DNA of 64,000 nt, taken from contig OY829943.1 of the NCBI GenBank assembly GCA_963692465.1, positions 2,976,001-3,040,000 of the forward strand, in the 5' to 3' direction. Of this stretch, positions 16,661 to 25,650 are shown in pieces. Within the stretch, counting starts at the first letter, position 1, and each line of letters opens with the position of its first letter. The position numbers and the translations under genes are program-made. The DNA comes from JAUZOB01 sp963692465 (GTDB lineage: Bacteria; Bacteroidota; Bacteroidia; Bacteroidales; Prolixibacteraceae). The notes under the pieces are model-generated. The model ran no database searches. It had not been told where the DNA came from and saw only the letters and a list, made by a program, of their open reading frames with translations.

Positions 16661-17872
16661 ATGATTTCAGTAAGAGTTCGTTTGGATACTTATCATCCGA
16701 AAAAGGATGATCAGTATCCATTAATTTTTCAAATTATTTATCGCAGGAAGAAGAAGGTTTTTTTTAGCCCATATCGTTTACCGTTAAATTGTTTTGATAA
16801 GAAAGAAGAGCGGGCGATTGATCCGCCGCATGCGAAATCTTTGCTTTTTGAAGAGATCAATGCTTACATTCGCAAAACATGTGACGGACTGTTGCAAAGT
16901 GGAAAGGTTTTGCAGGAACTTGGCAAAGAGTTTTCTACCGGAGATATTTTGGATTTGTATCGGTCGCGTCGCGGTAACAGTTATTTGATTTTGTACATGG
17001 AGAACCTAATTCGGACACAAAAGGAAGTAGGGCATCTTGGAACGTTAAATACTTACCAAAGTACATTGAATAAGCTTCTTGGTTTTACGGAAGGAGACCG
17101 AAGCCTGACGTTTGATGAGATAACTGTAAGTTGGGTGAATCAGTTTCATCTGTATCTGGAGAAATCGTGTGCAACGGTCAATACGATTAATTTTTATATG
17201 CGAATACTTCGCACGGTCTATAATCGAGCAGTGAAAGAGAGAGTTGCGGGAACCGACCCTTTGTCGCCGTTTCGGGAAGTTTCGATAAAGAATATAGAGA
17301 CGATAAAACGGTCGATAGATTTGAAGTACATCAAAATGATAAGATTTGTCGATCTGAGTAGATATTCGAAACTGGAGGAGGCCCGTGATTTATTCTTGTT
17401 TAGTTTTTATTGCCGGGGGATGTCATTTGTAGACATGGCCTTTTTGAAGAAGGAGAACATGATGGGTGATACACTTTATTATGTGAGGACTAAAACCAGC
17501 CGACCTTTGCAGATAAAAATAGAGAAGCCTCTTGCAGCTCTGATTGAGAAATATCCCAGTGATAGTGAATATGTGCTTCCTATTCTTGATCCAGTGAAAG
17601 GATCTGTTTATACTCAGTATCGGAGTGCATTGAAACGGCAGAATACCCGTTTGAAAAGATTATCAGATTATTTGAAATTTCCAGTGCCGTTAACTTCGTA
17701 TGTTGCCCGACATACATGGGCCACGTTAGCAAAGAAAAAGGGCGTTCCCGTATCGGTCATCAGTCAGGCTCTGGGGCATAGTTCAGAGAAGATTACTTAT
17801 ACTTATTTAGCGGATCTTGACCATACCGTCATTGATACAGCTAATAGGCAAATCATCGAACTGTCGGCTTAG
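16661..17872 (+). CDS. Tyrosine recombinase 1 (Bacteroidetes fimbrial/integrase type)
   Basis: The 403-residue protein has an N-terminal arm-type DNA-binding domain (YPLIFQIIYRRKKKVFFSPYRLP), a SAM-like core-binding domain (about 105-200) and the catalytic domain. Active-site residues: Arg in FYCRGMSFVDMAFLK, Arg350-His351 in YVARHTWAT, His in LGHSSEK and nucleophile Tyr382 in TYTYL. The box II His is replaced by Tyr, as is common in this Bacteroidetes branch. Related enzymes catalyse local DNA inversions that switch surface genes. A homologue of equal length follows in tandem, and a fimbrial locus lies downstream. No attachment site is visible. Confidence 0.9.
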   Translation: MISVRVRLDTYHPKKDDQYPLIFQIIYRRKKKVFFSPYRLPLNCFDKKEERAIDPPHAKSLLFEEINAYIRKTCDGLLQSGKVLQELGKEFSTGDILDLYRSRRGNSYLILYMENLIRTQKEVGHLGTLNTYQSTLNKLLGFTEGDRSLTFDEITVSWVNQFHLYLEKSCATVNTINFYMRILRTVYNRAVKERVAGTDPLSPFREVSIKNIETIKRSIDLKYIKMIRFVDLSRYSKLEEARDLFLFSFYCRGMSFVDMAFLKKENMMGDTLYYVRTKTSRPLQIKIEKPLAALIEKYPSDSEYVLPILDPVKGSVYTQYRSALKRQNTRLKRLSDYLKFPVPLTSYVARHTWATLAKKKGVPVSVISQALGHSSEKITYTYLADLDHTVIDTANRQIIELSA

Positions 17873-18035
17873 TAACTTCCCTATTTTGAAGATATGAGAA
17901 TTGTAGAGGATGAAGTTCTCTATTTGGGAATGGGGCTTTGGGGCAAAAAGACGGACTAATCTATGGATATGTATAAAAATCAATGCTTATTAAAAGTCTG
18001 TTTCTGAAGGTCTATTTTGATGAATATTACCTATT

Positions 18036-18071
18036 AAGTGATAAAGGATATAGAATAAGTGATAAACGATA
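18036..18071 (+). repeat. Direct repeat AAGTGATAAAsGATA, two copies 21 bp apart
   Basis: In the 367-base gap between the recombinases, AAGTGATAAAGGATA (18036-18050) recurs as AAGTGATAAACGATA (18057-18071), one difference and a 21-base period, two helical turns. It may be a binding site for a regulator or for a recombinase arm domain. A weak -7-like TTATTTTG lies nearer the second gene. I see no other gene in this gap. Confidence 0.5.
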
Positions 18072-18239
18072 CTATAAGTTGATGTAAAAAAGCGATATTT
18101 ATACTCACCAATAATCACATAGAAAAGAACAGCGAGGGAATGCTATTATTGTAGCTATCGTTAGTCTGAATATTTGAAAAACAGACTGGCGTTGGGATTA
18201 TATTATTTTGTGTAGATACTGTTTGCTTTTTGTAGTGGT

Positions 18240-19451
18240 ATGATATCAATAAAAGTACGGTTGAACGAATATCGTTCAAATCAAGAAGGATTATGTCCAT
18301 TGATCTTTCAGGTTATTTATCGTAGAAAGAAGAAAATATTTTTCACTCCATATCGTTTACCTCCAGATAACTTTAATGAGGATAAAGAGCGGGTTGTTGA
18401 TAGGCCGAGCCATAAAATTCCCCGGCGGGAAGAAATTAATGATTATATTAGTAGGACGCGCTCTGAGTTATTACAAAGCATTGATATATTGCAGAAAAGC
18501 AGAGCTGATTTTTCGGTAGAAGATATAATGGCTCTATATGCGAAGAATCGGAATAATTGCTTTTTTATGTGGTATATGGAAAATATTATACAGGAACAGG
18601 AGGCCGAAGGTCGACTGGGGACCGTTAATACTTACCGGAGTGCACTGAATAGACTGATTGCTTTTATTGGAGATAGTAAAGATCTTACATTTGAAGACAT
18701 TACTGGTAGAAGGATTAATCTGTTTTATGATTTTCTTCAAAGGTCGGGCATTGCTAATAACAGCATTCGTCTTTATATTCGGATATTACGAACAGTTTAT
18801 AACCGGGCGGTCAAAGAAGAAATTCCAGGAACCCGATTAGTCTCTCCTTTTGGCTGTATATCAATATCCGAAACAGAGACGATAAAGAGGGCCATAAGTC
18901 TGGATTTTATTAATGCAATTTCATTAGCTGATCTAAAAAGTGATTCGAAGCTGGATATTGCCCGTGACTTTTTTCTGTTTAGTTTTTATTGCCGGGGCAT
19001 GTCGTTTGTCGACATGGTCTATTTGAAGAAATGTAATATTATAGGCGATACCCTTTACTATACGAGAAGTAAGACCGGAAAGCCCCTTACAATAAAGATT
19101 GTCGGGCCACTTCGTAAGCTGATCGAAAAATATCATAATGAAGGAGAGTATATTCTTCCGATTCTTGATCCGGCAAAAGGGACTCTTTATCCGCAATATC
19201 GGACAGCTTTAAAGCGACAGAATACCCGGTTGAAAAGATTGTCGGACTTTTTAAATCTTCCGGTTCCGTTGACCTCTTATGTGGCAAGACATTCCTGGGC
19301 TACACTGGCTAAAAGAAACGGGGCTCCTGTGTCGGTTATCAGTGAAGCGCTGGGGCATCGCTCGGAAAAAGTTACTTATACTTATCTTGCAGCCCTTGAT
19401 CAGGAAGTCATTGATAAGGTAAATGAAAAAATAGTTTACTTGATGAAATAA
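18240..19451 (+). CDS. Tyrosine recombinase 2, paralogue of the first
   Basis: It has the same length (403 aa) and architecture as its upstream neighbour and about two-thirds similarity by eye. The arm domain is YRRKKKIFFTPYRLPP. The catalytic residues Arg in FYCRGMSFVDMVYLKK, RH in YVARHSWAT, His in LGHRSEK and Tyr in TYTYL are all kept, so both copies should be active. The N-terminal 200 residues differ most, suggesting different target sites. It ends about 80 bases before the repeat-rich segment in front of the fimbrial operon. Confidence 0.9.
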   Translation: MISIKVRLNEYRSNQEGLCPLIFQVIYRRKKKIFFTPYRLPPDNFNEDKERVVDRPSHKIPRREEINDYISRTRSELLQSIDILQKSRADFSVEDIMALYAKNRNNCFFMWYMENIIQEQEAEGRLGTVNTYRSALNRLIAFIGDSKDLTFEDITGRRINLFYDFLQRSGIANNSIRLYIRILRTVYNRAVKEEIPGTRLVSPFGCISISETETIKRAISLDFINAISLADLKSDSKLDIARDFFLFSFYCRGMSFVDMVYLKKCNIIGDTLYYTRSKTGKPLTIKIVGPLRKLIEKYHNEGEYILPILDPAKGTLYPQYRTALKRQNTRLKRLSDFLNLPVPLTSYVARHSWATLAKRNGAPVSVISEALGHRSEKVTYTYLAALDQEVIDKVNEKIVYLMK

Positions 19452-19509
19452 AAAATGAAAAAAGTTAATAAAAAAGTTCTAATTTTCTTTTTTGGTGAAA
19501 AATATGTTT

Positions 19510-19517
19510 TATATTTG
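19510..19517 (+). promoter_or_regulatory. Candidate -7 box TATATTTG just before palindrome 1
   Basis: A perfect TAnnTTTG box lies 13 bases upstream of the hairpin at 19531. The nearest TTTG (19491-19494) is 15 bases away, shorter than optimal. Transcripts from it would meet the hairpin at once, so it would need antitermination or be non-productive. Confidence 0.35.
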
Positions 19518-19530
19518 TATGTGTAATTAG

Positions 19531-19555
19531 GCCCCTTTCCTACAAGGAAAGGGGC
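19531..19555. repeat. Palindrome 1 (11-bp stem, ACA centre), terminator-like
   Basis: GCCCCTTTCCT and AGGAAAGGGGC surround ACA, followed by ATTTTTATA, so it can terminate the second recombinase transcript. Its 17-base core (19535-19551) is the exact reverse complement of the core of palindrome 2 (20162-20178). The pair therefore forms an inverted repeat across about 650 bases. Confidence 0.75.
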
Positions 19556-19775
19556 ATTTTTATATTTGCATATACGATTACATTTTTTGAAATATAATAT
19601 TTTCCCTTCTGTTCTATTCTTTTTAGTCAAAAATTCAATGTGATAGCTAATTGCCATTGTTAGTCAGAGTTTTAATTGTTTGTAATCTATTTTGTGTGTC
19701 TTTTTTTTTATTGAAATATATTTTTATTATTAGGTTTATTTGCTGTTGAATTATTCTTCACTGAGTAAAATTCAA

Positions 19776-20087
19776 ATAAAATGTTTCACCATAAAGGCAA
19801 TAAAACGATGGTCTATTATTTTCATAAAGAGCGATAAGATACTTAATGATTATCTTTGTGTGCTATTATTAGTCCTTGTAATCAAATGGATAACAATAAC
19901 CTGTTTTTATAAGTAAATTTGTTTTCTCTTCTTATAGACCATGTTTTTTATGTTTTAATTGTTATATGGATAATTGTTTCACCAATTGTTTCACCTTTGT
20001 TATTGTTTTAACTATCTTATATGCAATTTATTAAATTTTTAATTTTTGTTTTAAATTTTTATTAGATAATTGTGTGAAACATTTTAT
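19776..20087. repeat. 14-bp inverted repeat bounding a 312-bp AT-rich segment
   Basis: ATAAAATGTTTCAC (19776-19789) recurs inverted as GTGAAACATTTTAT (20074-20087). The same GTTTCACC core appears twice more inside (19976-19983 and 19988-19995). The segment carries a perfect -7 box (TATCTTTG, 19851-19858) pointing toward the fimbrial genes and no gene. Size, repeat length, enclosed promoter and two adjacent recombinases match known invertible promoters of Bacteroidales surface loci. Inversion itself is inference. Confidence 0.5.
19851..19858 (+). promoter_or_regulatory. Candidate -7 box TATCTTTG inside the inverted-repeat segment
   Basis: A perfect TAnnTTTG match on the strand that would transcribe the fimbrial operon in the present orientation. 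No good -33 TTTG is at 19-base spacing. If the segment inverts, this box would face the recombinases. Confidence 0.4.
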
Positions 20088-20157
20088 GTGGACACTTCCT
20101 GTTTTTGTGTTTTATATCCATTGTATATCAACTTTATATTTATAAATTAAAATGAAT

Positions 20158-20182
20158 ATCTCTTTCCTTGTAGGAAAGAGAT
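20158..20182. repeat. Palindrome 2 (11-bp stem, TGT centre) in the fimbrial leader
   Basis: ATCTCTTTCCT and AGGAAAGAGAT surround TGT, followed by GTTTTTATAG. It lies 45 bases before the first fimbrial gene. It could be an attenuator in the leader or one of the two inversion sites, paired with palindrome 1. Confidence 0.7.
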
Positions 20183-20226
20183 GTTTTTATAGTCCATATC
20201 AGTATTGAAAAGTTTAAAAAAAGAGT

Positions 20227-21582
20227 ATGGCTATAAGAATCAATTATTCTTTGAGGATGCATTTAAGTATCCTTATTATCAAAGATATACTATTTGTTTT
20301 GTTGCTCTGTGAAGTGCTCTGTTGTGGAAGTGCTTCAGCGCAGCCTGTCTCTTCCATACAACCGACAGAGAATTCCTTTCTATTTTTTTATAACCGACGA
20401 TATACAATATTATTTAAGGATTACAAGTGCAACCGGATTCGGATAGGAAAGATGGTCAAATTGCTTCGGATCCATAAACAGGAAATACAAGACGGGAAGT
20501 CTTATCTGGATATAAGGTGTTATGTTTTACCCCAGGATTTAAAAGATCCCCGGAAGTTAAATAAAGCTTCTATTCAGGCCAGTGTGGCGAGGGCTTGTTT
20601 TAAGAAGTGGTTTCATATTAATCACAAACACTGCACGTTTGCTTTTGACACCACCGGAAGCGTATGTGATCGGGTAGGTGTTCGTTATGTGCCGATACCA
20701 GTTCCGTCTCAGAGCAATAAATTAATCTCCTATACGTTTAAAAAAGATATTGGCTCGATTAACCAGTCTGTAGCTTCTTATAAGGTACTGCCACTGGGTA
20801 ATAAGCCGAACGGACAAAGCCTGCAAGAGATAAACAGAGCATCAGTCGATTCGCTGTCAAGGCAGGATTCTGTGAAATCGCTACTGGCCGTAAAAGAATT
20901 ATCGCAGAAGGATTCAATGATTCTTCCCAGGGATACGGTTTTATCTAAAAAAGCAGTACTACAGGATAGTATTGGCATTACTGCTCCTGCAACGCCGGTA
21001 TTGGAACAATCATCCGCACATCGTCGGCGTTTGTTTATAGCAGTCAAAACGAACTTGTTGTACTGGGCCGGACTTATTCCTGATTTTAAGCGGTGGAAAT
21101 CGGTTCCGAATATCGAAGCGGAATGGTATATCAGGCCGCACTGGTCGGTTAATGTTGACGGGTCGCTGATCTACCTTCATAATCTGAATTACACCCAGGG
21201 ACAGTGGGGTGTATCATACATTGGACTGGAGCCACGTTACTGGCTTTCAGATGGGGAGAACTATACTGGGTTTTACGGAGGATTGTATGGCTTGACAGGA
21301 AATTTCGATTTAAAAGAGAATATTATTTCAAAAAAAGGACATACCGGAGACCTTCATGAAGGAGGTGTTTCTCTGGGCTATTATTTGCCTTTGTCTGAGC
21401 GGTGGGGATTAGAAGCAGGGATACGCGTCGGTTATCGTAAGGAGAGTGGAGATGTTTACTATTATGATCAACCACATTTTTATTACGATTCAACTTATGG
21501 GCAACATGGACTGAAGCTGACGGGGATACGACTGCTTCTGACCTACCGTCTTTGGAAAAGTACCATAGAAAAGAAACAGTAG
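20227..21582 (+). CDS. DUF3575 fimbrial-locus outer membrane protein
   Basis: A signal peptide (hydrophobic segment ending in CCGSASAQ, about residue 38) precedes a variable region of about 210 residues with an Asp/Ser/Lys-rich linker. The C-terminal DUF3575 domain (about 275-445) is recognisable from FIAVKTNLLYWAGLIPD, NIEAEWYI and the alternating aromatic strands of a small beta-barrel. DUF3575 proteins head fimbrillin operons in Bacteroidales, as here, and are thought to sit in the outer membrane; their role is not established. It is the first gene of a long one-direction locus, and the next gene begins 9 bases after its stop. Confidence 0.83.
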   Translation: MAIRINYSLRMHLSILIIKDILFVLLLCEVLCCGSASAQPVSSIQPTENSFLFFYNRRYTILFKDYKCNRIRIGKMVKLLRIHKQEIQDGKSYLDIRCYVLPQDLKDPRKLNKASIQASVARACFKKWFHINHKHCTFAFDTTGSVCDRVGVRYVPIPVPSQSNKLISYTFKKDIGSINQSVASYKVLPLGNKPNGQSLQEINRASVDSLSRQDSVKSLLAVKELSQKDSMILPRDTVLSKKAVLQDSIGITAPATPVLEQSSAHRRRLFIAVKTNLLYWAGLIPDFKRWKSVPNIEAEWYIRPHWSVNVDGSLIYLHNLNYTQGQWGVSYIGLEPRYWLSDGENYTGFYGGLYGLTGNFDLKENIISKKGHTGDLHEGGVSLGYYLPLSERWGLEAGIRVGYRKESGDVYYYDQPHFYYDSTYGQHGLKLTGIRLLLTYRLWKSTIEKKQ

Positions 21583-21591
21583 CGCACGAGC

Positions 21592-22506
21592 ATGAAAAAG
21601 AGAATAAATCATAGCGTCCTATATGCCGTACTTGGTTTGGCTGTCTTGCTTTTGACGGGAAGCTGCACCAGAAGAGAGCTGGAATATCCTGCCTTGGGAG
21701 GGAATCTGACGATCACCTTTGACTGGAAGAACCTGATGTCCGGGGAATCCATTCCGGAGAATATGAAGATCTGTTTTTACGGCAGTAACGGAACCATTAT
21801 TACTAAAGATTGCACGGGAACAACAGGGTTCAGCGGGACGCTTCCGGCTGGAACCTACCAGATATTGGCCTACAACAGTGATGGAAACGGGACCGGTTAT
21901 GAAGGATTGGAACAATATACAACAGCAGAGGGCACAGTCTCGACCGAAACCAAAGCATTCCCGGCAACAAGAGCAGTGACCTATCTGATACAACCCTCCC
22001 ATGTGTATGCCGTTGGACTGGGCAGTGTAACCGTATCGGGATCGAACGGACAGTCTACGCATATTGTAGCTGCTCCGGTTTCGTTGGCCAAAAAGGTGGA
22101 TATAAAGATTAAAGTAACGGGACAGACCAGTGCGCTCGCTTCCTTCACGGGTACTATCGACGGCATTGTACAAAAGATATTTTTATCGACGGGAGTTGTA
22201 GATGCAGCTACTACCGGATTAATTGATTTTACTCCGTTACCGGCGAGCGACGGTTATGTTGCAACCGTTTCCTTCTTCGGGAAGGTTCCGGGAGGAAAGA
22301 ATATGCTGACGTTGCTTTGCAACTATACGGGAGGAGGGAGCGAGACGATTACGCAGGATATCTCCACTGCATTGGATAATCTGAGTCAATCGGTAGTAGA
22401 GATACAATTGGATATAACCATAAATATAACCGGCACAACGCCCGGAAACTTTCAGGCAACTCTGAAAGATTGGAGTGTAGAAAACAGAGAAATAATCGCT
22501 CAATGA
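21592..22506 (+). CDS. DUF5119-like fimbrial-locus lipoprotein
   Basis: The lipoprotein signal ends in LLLTGSC (Cys26). NLTITFDWKNLM, PENMKICFYGSNG and LPAGTYQILAYNSDG follow, a pattern seen in DUF5119 proteins that accompany DUF3575 and fimbrillin genes. The rest is beta-rich and ends in FQATLKDWSVEN, the same closing theme (VxDW) found in the fimbrillins downstream. It is probably a minor or anchor fimbrial subunit, by context. The following gene's start overlaps its TGA. Confidence 0.7.
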   Translation: MKKRINHSVLYAVLGLAVLLLTGSCTRRELEYPALGGNLTITFDWKNLMSGESIPENMKICFYGSNGTIITKDCTGTTGFSGTLPAGTYQILAYNSDGNGTGYEGLEQYTTAEGTVSTETKAFPATRAVTYLIQPSHVYAVGLGSVTVSGSNGQSTHIVAAPVSLAKKVDIKIKVTGQTSALASFTGTIDGIVQKIFLSTGVVDAATTGLIDFTPLPASDGYVATVSFFGKVPGGKNMLTLLCNYTGGGSETITQDISTALDNLSQSVVEIQLDITINITGTTPGNFQATLKDWSVENREIIAQ

Positions 22507-23438
22507 ACGCAATAGAAGTAATTCGTATGAAAGAAGACAAGGTAGTGGCAATACTGACAATCATCCTCCTGGTGATACTGATGGTTGTGATGGCGTCCTC
22601 CTGTACGAAGGAGCAGGAACCAGCAGAGAGCATGAAAATGCCATTGCAGTTGAGCGGGAATACTACGCTATTGCCAGTAATAGTTACCCGCAGCGGTCAG
22701 ATGACGGTAACACGGGGAAGCAGTTCGCAGGCCGTTGATCTGCCGGCTTTGACACCGACCGGTGTTTATGCCATGGAAATGAATCCGAATATTCTAACCG
22801 TTTCAACCACTTCATTGAGAAACGTCCAGTATACGGCTACGGGCAGCAACGGAGCGTTTACCTCTGTTTCCCCCATTATTCTTGAATACCGGAAAAGTTA
22901 TAAAGTATGTGCTTACGCTCCTTATCAGAGTACGGTAACCGATCCGACGGTTGTTGGATTCAGTCACGGCATGGATGTGCTTTATGCACTGCAGACGAAT
23001 GTAAATGTAACAGGATCCACCGCCACTGCCAGCCTTCAGTTTGTGCATAAGGTTGCACAAATACAGTTTAGTCTGGTAGCAGGGAGCGGCTCACCGGATC
23101 TGACAGGAGTGAAGTTAAGTGTGACGGGATTTAAGGATTCCTGTACGCTGAACCTGACCGATGGCACGCTAACGCCCATAACGGGCAAAGGAGCAACGGT
23201 TACCCTGCAGGATAAAGTAGTCTGTTTTATACCGGACAGTCAGCCAATGACGCTGAATGTAATGGTGATGACCAAAGATGGTAAGGAATATCTGGGAGCG
23301 ATAACGCGGACTTTTGCTGCATCGAACTCCTACAATTATACGTTGACCGTGAACCGGAATCTTGCAGAACTGGATGTGAACTCACAGATAGTAGACTGGT
23401 TACCGGTTGATGCGGGAAATATTAGTGTTTTAAGGTAG
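22503..23438 (+). CDS. Fimbrillin family (Mfa-like) lipoprotein 1
   Basis: ATG 22503 overlaps the previous stop (ATGA). ATG 22527 (MKEDKVVAIL) is an equally plausible start that gives a more compact lipoprotein signal ending in MASSC. The mature part has the fimbrillin layout: TPTGVYAMEMN, an aromatic Y-K-V-C-A-YAPYQ block, VVGFSHGMDVLYA, FVHKVAQIQFSLV, and a terminal NSQIVDWLPVD. It is probably a structural or minor subunit of a type V pilus, secreted as a lipoprotein and polymerised by strand exchange. Its closest relative in the window is the next gene. Confidence 0.8.
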   Translation: MNAIEVIRMKEDKVVAILTIILLVILMVVMASSCTKEQEPAESMKMPLQLSGNTTLLPVIVTRSGQMTVTRGSSSQAVDLPALTPTGVYAMEMNPNILTVSTTSLRNVQYTATGSNGAFTSVSPIILEYRKSYKVCAYAPYQSTVTDPTVVGFSHGMDVLYALQTNVNVTGSTATASLQFVHKVAQIQFSLVAGSGSPDLTGVKLSVTGFKDSCTLNLTDGTLTPITGKGATVTLQDKVVCFIPDSQPMTLNVMVMTKDGKEYLGAITRTFAASNSYNYTLTVNRNLAELDVNSQIVDWLPVDAGNISVLR

Positions 23439-23531
23439 CGTTAATCAGGAAGAGAAAAAGCAAAATAGAAATTATTAGGAAACGAAATAGAATAAGAGAT
23501 AAAAAATAGAAGAACGAAAAGAGTGCATACT

Positions 23532-24467
23532 ATGAAACATTCAGCCACCTATTTAATTATACCTGTTCATTTTATGGCTTGCAGATTTAGCATAGCAGCA
23601 TTCTTGTTGTTTGCATTACTGCTGACCGGATGTTCGCATGATCTGAGCGGGAGGGAAGATAGCGGGACGACTGTTCAGCTGAAAGTATCAGGCACCTGTG
23701 CCGGACTGACAACGAAAGCAGCAGATCCTGTTTTACCAACGGGACAGACAGTCGGAATCTACGTCACGGGCAAAGATGCAGCACTGAGTTCTTCTTATTT
23801 CAGTAATGTAGAATATACTTCGGGTAATGCAGGAGTTATGGCAACCGGTCAGCATGTCGATCTGACGATCGGGAGTAACTACGATGTCTATGCCTACGGG
23901 CCATATCAGAATAATATCAGTGATGTCACAGCCATTCCATTCAGTCACGGAACGGATGTGCTGTGGGCACCTAAAAATACACTGAGCGGGGTCAGCGCCA
24001 CGAGCAACACGGTCGTATTAGGCTTTACTCACCGGACGGCACAGATCGTTTTTAATGTAGTCTTTGCCGGAGACTTCAGTTCCGGGAGTAAAGTATTTAC
24101 TTCATCATCAACTGTTCAGGTTAGCGGATTCTATTCCCAAGGGCAACTAAATGCCACGACCGGGGAGCTGGCCCCTTCAGTTACCACTACTGATACCTCA
24201 CTTAAAGGAGCCGGCACAGGCAGTGCCGGAAGTATGACGTTGGGCATACCGGCCACGTGCTTCATACCGGCCAAGGGAGGGAATATGACTTTAACGGTAA
24301 AGGTAACCCATGAAGGGAAAGATTACCTGGCTACGATCAGCGACACGTTCACGACAGGCACAGCCTACAACTATACGGTTACGCTCAGCGGTTATTCGCC
24401 CACGTTGGGTATTAGCGGGAAAGTGACCGATTGGACACAAGTATCGGATACCGTGCCGCTTTATTGA
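23532..24467 (+). CDS. Fimbrillin family (Mfa-like) lipoprotein 2
   Basis: The lipobox is LLLTGC. The mature protein repeats the landmarks of the preceding fimbrillin: TGQTVGIYVTGKD, YDVYAYGPYQN, IPFSHGTDVLWAP, FTHRTAQIVFNVV, and the closing GKVTDWTQVSD. A TTKAAD segment about 20 residues after the lipobox could be a trypsin-like processing site. ATG 23532 follows a GTG at 23523 that would only lengthen the signal. An A-rich 160-base spacer without clear features separates it from the next gene. Confidence 0.82.
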   Translation: MKHSATYLIIPVHFMACRFSIAAFLLFALLLTGCSHDLSGREDSGTTVQLKVSGTCAGLTTKAADPVLPTGQTVGIYVTGKDAALSSSYFSNVEYTSGNAGVMATGQHVDLTIGSNYDVYAYGPYQNNISDVTAIPFSHGTDVLWAPKNTLSGVSATSNTVVLGFTHRTAQIVFNVVFAGDFSSGSKVFTSSSTVQVSGFYSQGQLNATTGELAPSVTTTDTSLKGAGTGSAGSMTLGIPATCFIPAKGGNMTLTVKVTHEGKDYLATISDTFTTGTAYNYTVTLSGYSPTLGISGKVTDWTQVSDTVPLY

Positions 24468-24627
24468 AGACGACTACAAAAAAGCAGATAAAACAATCAC
24501 AGTAAGAACGAATAGTAAAAAAACAAAACAGAAAAACCAGAAAATTCAGAATGACAGAAAAAAGAGTACAGAAAGAAAAGAGTACTCAACAGAAACAGTA
24601 AAAAAGGAAATCTAAAAAACAGAAATT

Positions 24628-25650
24628 ATGAAAAATTTGTATTTAATGGCAGGCATAGCCTGTATTGCGTTGGCAAGTTGTTCAAAAGAAGACACGCCAT
24701 CAATTACCGCAAAGAATGAACTGGGAGTAGCCGCAACGGTAGTACAGAGCGGACCCGGCACCCGTGCATTGGTATCAGGAACTGCTTTTGGCAGTGGAAG
24801 CTCAATCAATGTATTTATGGCTAACATTGGAGTCGGTACCGGTTATGATGGTACAATCGGAACTTATACTTATGATGGTACTGGCTGGAATGATCTGGCT
24901 CACAGTGTTATTTTAACAGCAGATGCAGGAACTGTTTATTCTTATTATCCATCATCGGCTACTATTGCTCCCGCAGGTAAGGGAACGGCTGCATCAACCG
25001 TTGCAGTAAGTCTTCCGGCATCAGAAAGTTCATTTACAGGAGCAGGACAGACAGATTACATGTATGGAACAGCAGCCAAAGCTACTGATGGTACTTACCC
25101 TGCACCTACGGCATCCTCCTCGACAAATTCCGTAAATCTTTATATGCATCATGCACTGTCAAAGATTTCATTTATCATCAACAACTGGGGATATGCAGGA
25201 ACCGGTAATGTAAGTAAGATAAAGTTAGCTACAGCTGGTACTACTCCTCCGACCGATTTTAACGCAGGGACAGCAACTATGGCTATAGCAAACGGAGTTT
25301 TAACCTGGAGTGGCACGAAAGTATCGGAACTTGATTTCACTGCAGCAACAACCGCACTGATCAACACTACTGCGTCGTCGACAACTGTAGTTGCAACCGG
25401 TCTTGCAGCACCGACCGCATCCGATATTAGCGATGTTGTTAATTTAACGCTGACTATTGACGGGAAAGACGTAACCGCACAGTTACCGTTCAACAATCCG
25501 GCAAAAACAGGAATTCAATGGTTGCCGGGGAATGATTATCAATATACGGTAGCAGTTAACGGAAATTCACTGGTCGTACTTTCTGTAAATGTTGTTGACT
25601 GGATCGTTAATAATGTGAATAGTACCAATCCTATCAATGTGAAACCTTAA
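24628..25650 (+). CDS. Fimbrillin family lipoprotein 3 (major-pilin-like)
   Basis: The lipoprotein signal is MKNLYLMAGIACIALASC. GPGTRALVSGTAFGSGSS follows, where TRA could be the Arg-specific cleavage site that releases the A1-type strand in type V pilins. Small residues (Ala, Thr, Ser, Gly) dominate the mature chain, as in FimA-type shafts. MHHALSKISFIINNWGY and a terminal SVNVVDWIVNN are fimbrillin motifs. Its stop overlaps the next ATG (TAATGA), so the two subunits should be made together. It is the best candidate for the shaft subunit, by composition only. Confidence 0.78.
   Translation: MKNLYLMAGIACIALASCSKEDTPSITAKNELGVAATVVQSGPGTRALVSGTAFGSGSSINVFMANIGVGTGYDGTIGTYTYDGTGWNDLAHSVILTADAGTVYSYYPSSATIAPAGKGTAASTVAVSLPASESSFTGAGQTDYMYGTAAKATDGTYPAPTASSSTNSVNLYMHHALSKISFIINNWGYAGTGNVSKIKLATAGTTPPTDFNAGTATMAIANGVLTWSGTKVSELDFTAATTALINTTASSTTVVATGLAAPTASDISDVVNLTLTIDGKDVTAQLPFNNPAKTGIQWLPGNDYQYTVAVNGNSLVVLSVNVVDWIVNNVNSTNPINVKP

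Noticed and set aside
16661..19451. Recombinase pair as the integrase of an integrative element
   Set aside because: No tRNA or attachment repeat, no mobilisation or phage genes nearby; the fimbrial-switch role fits better.
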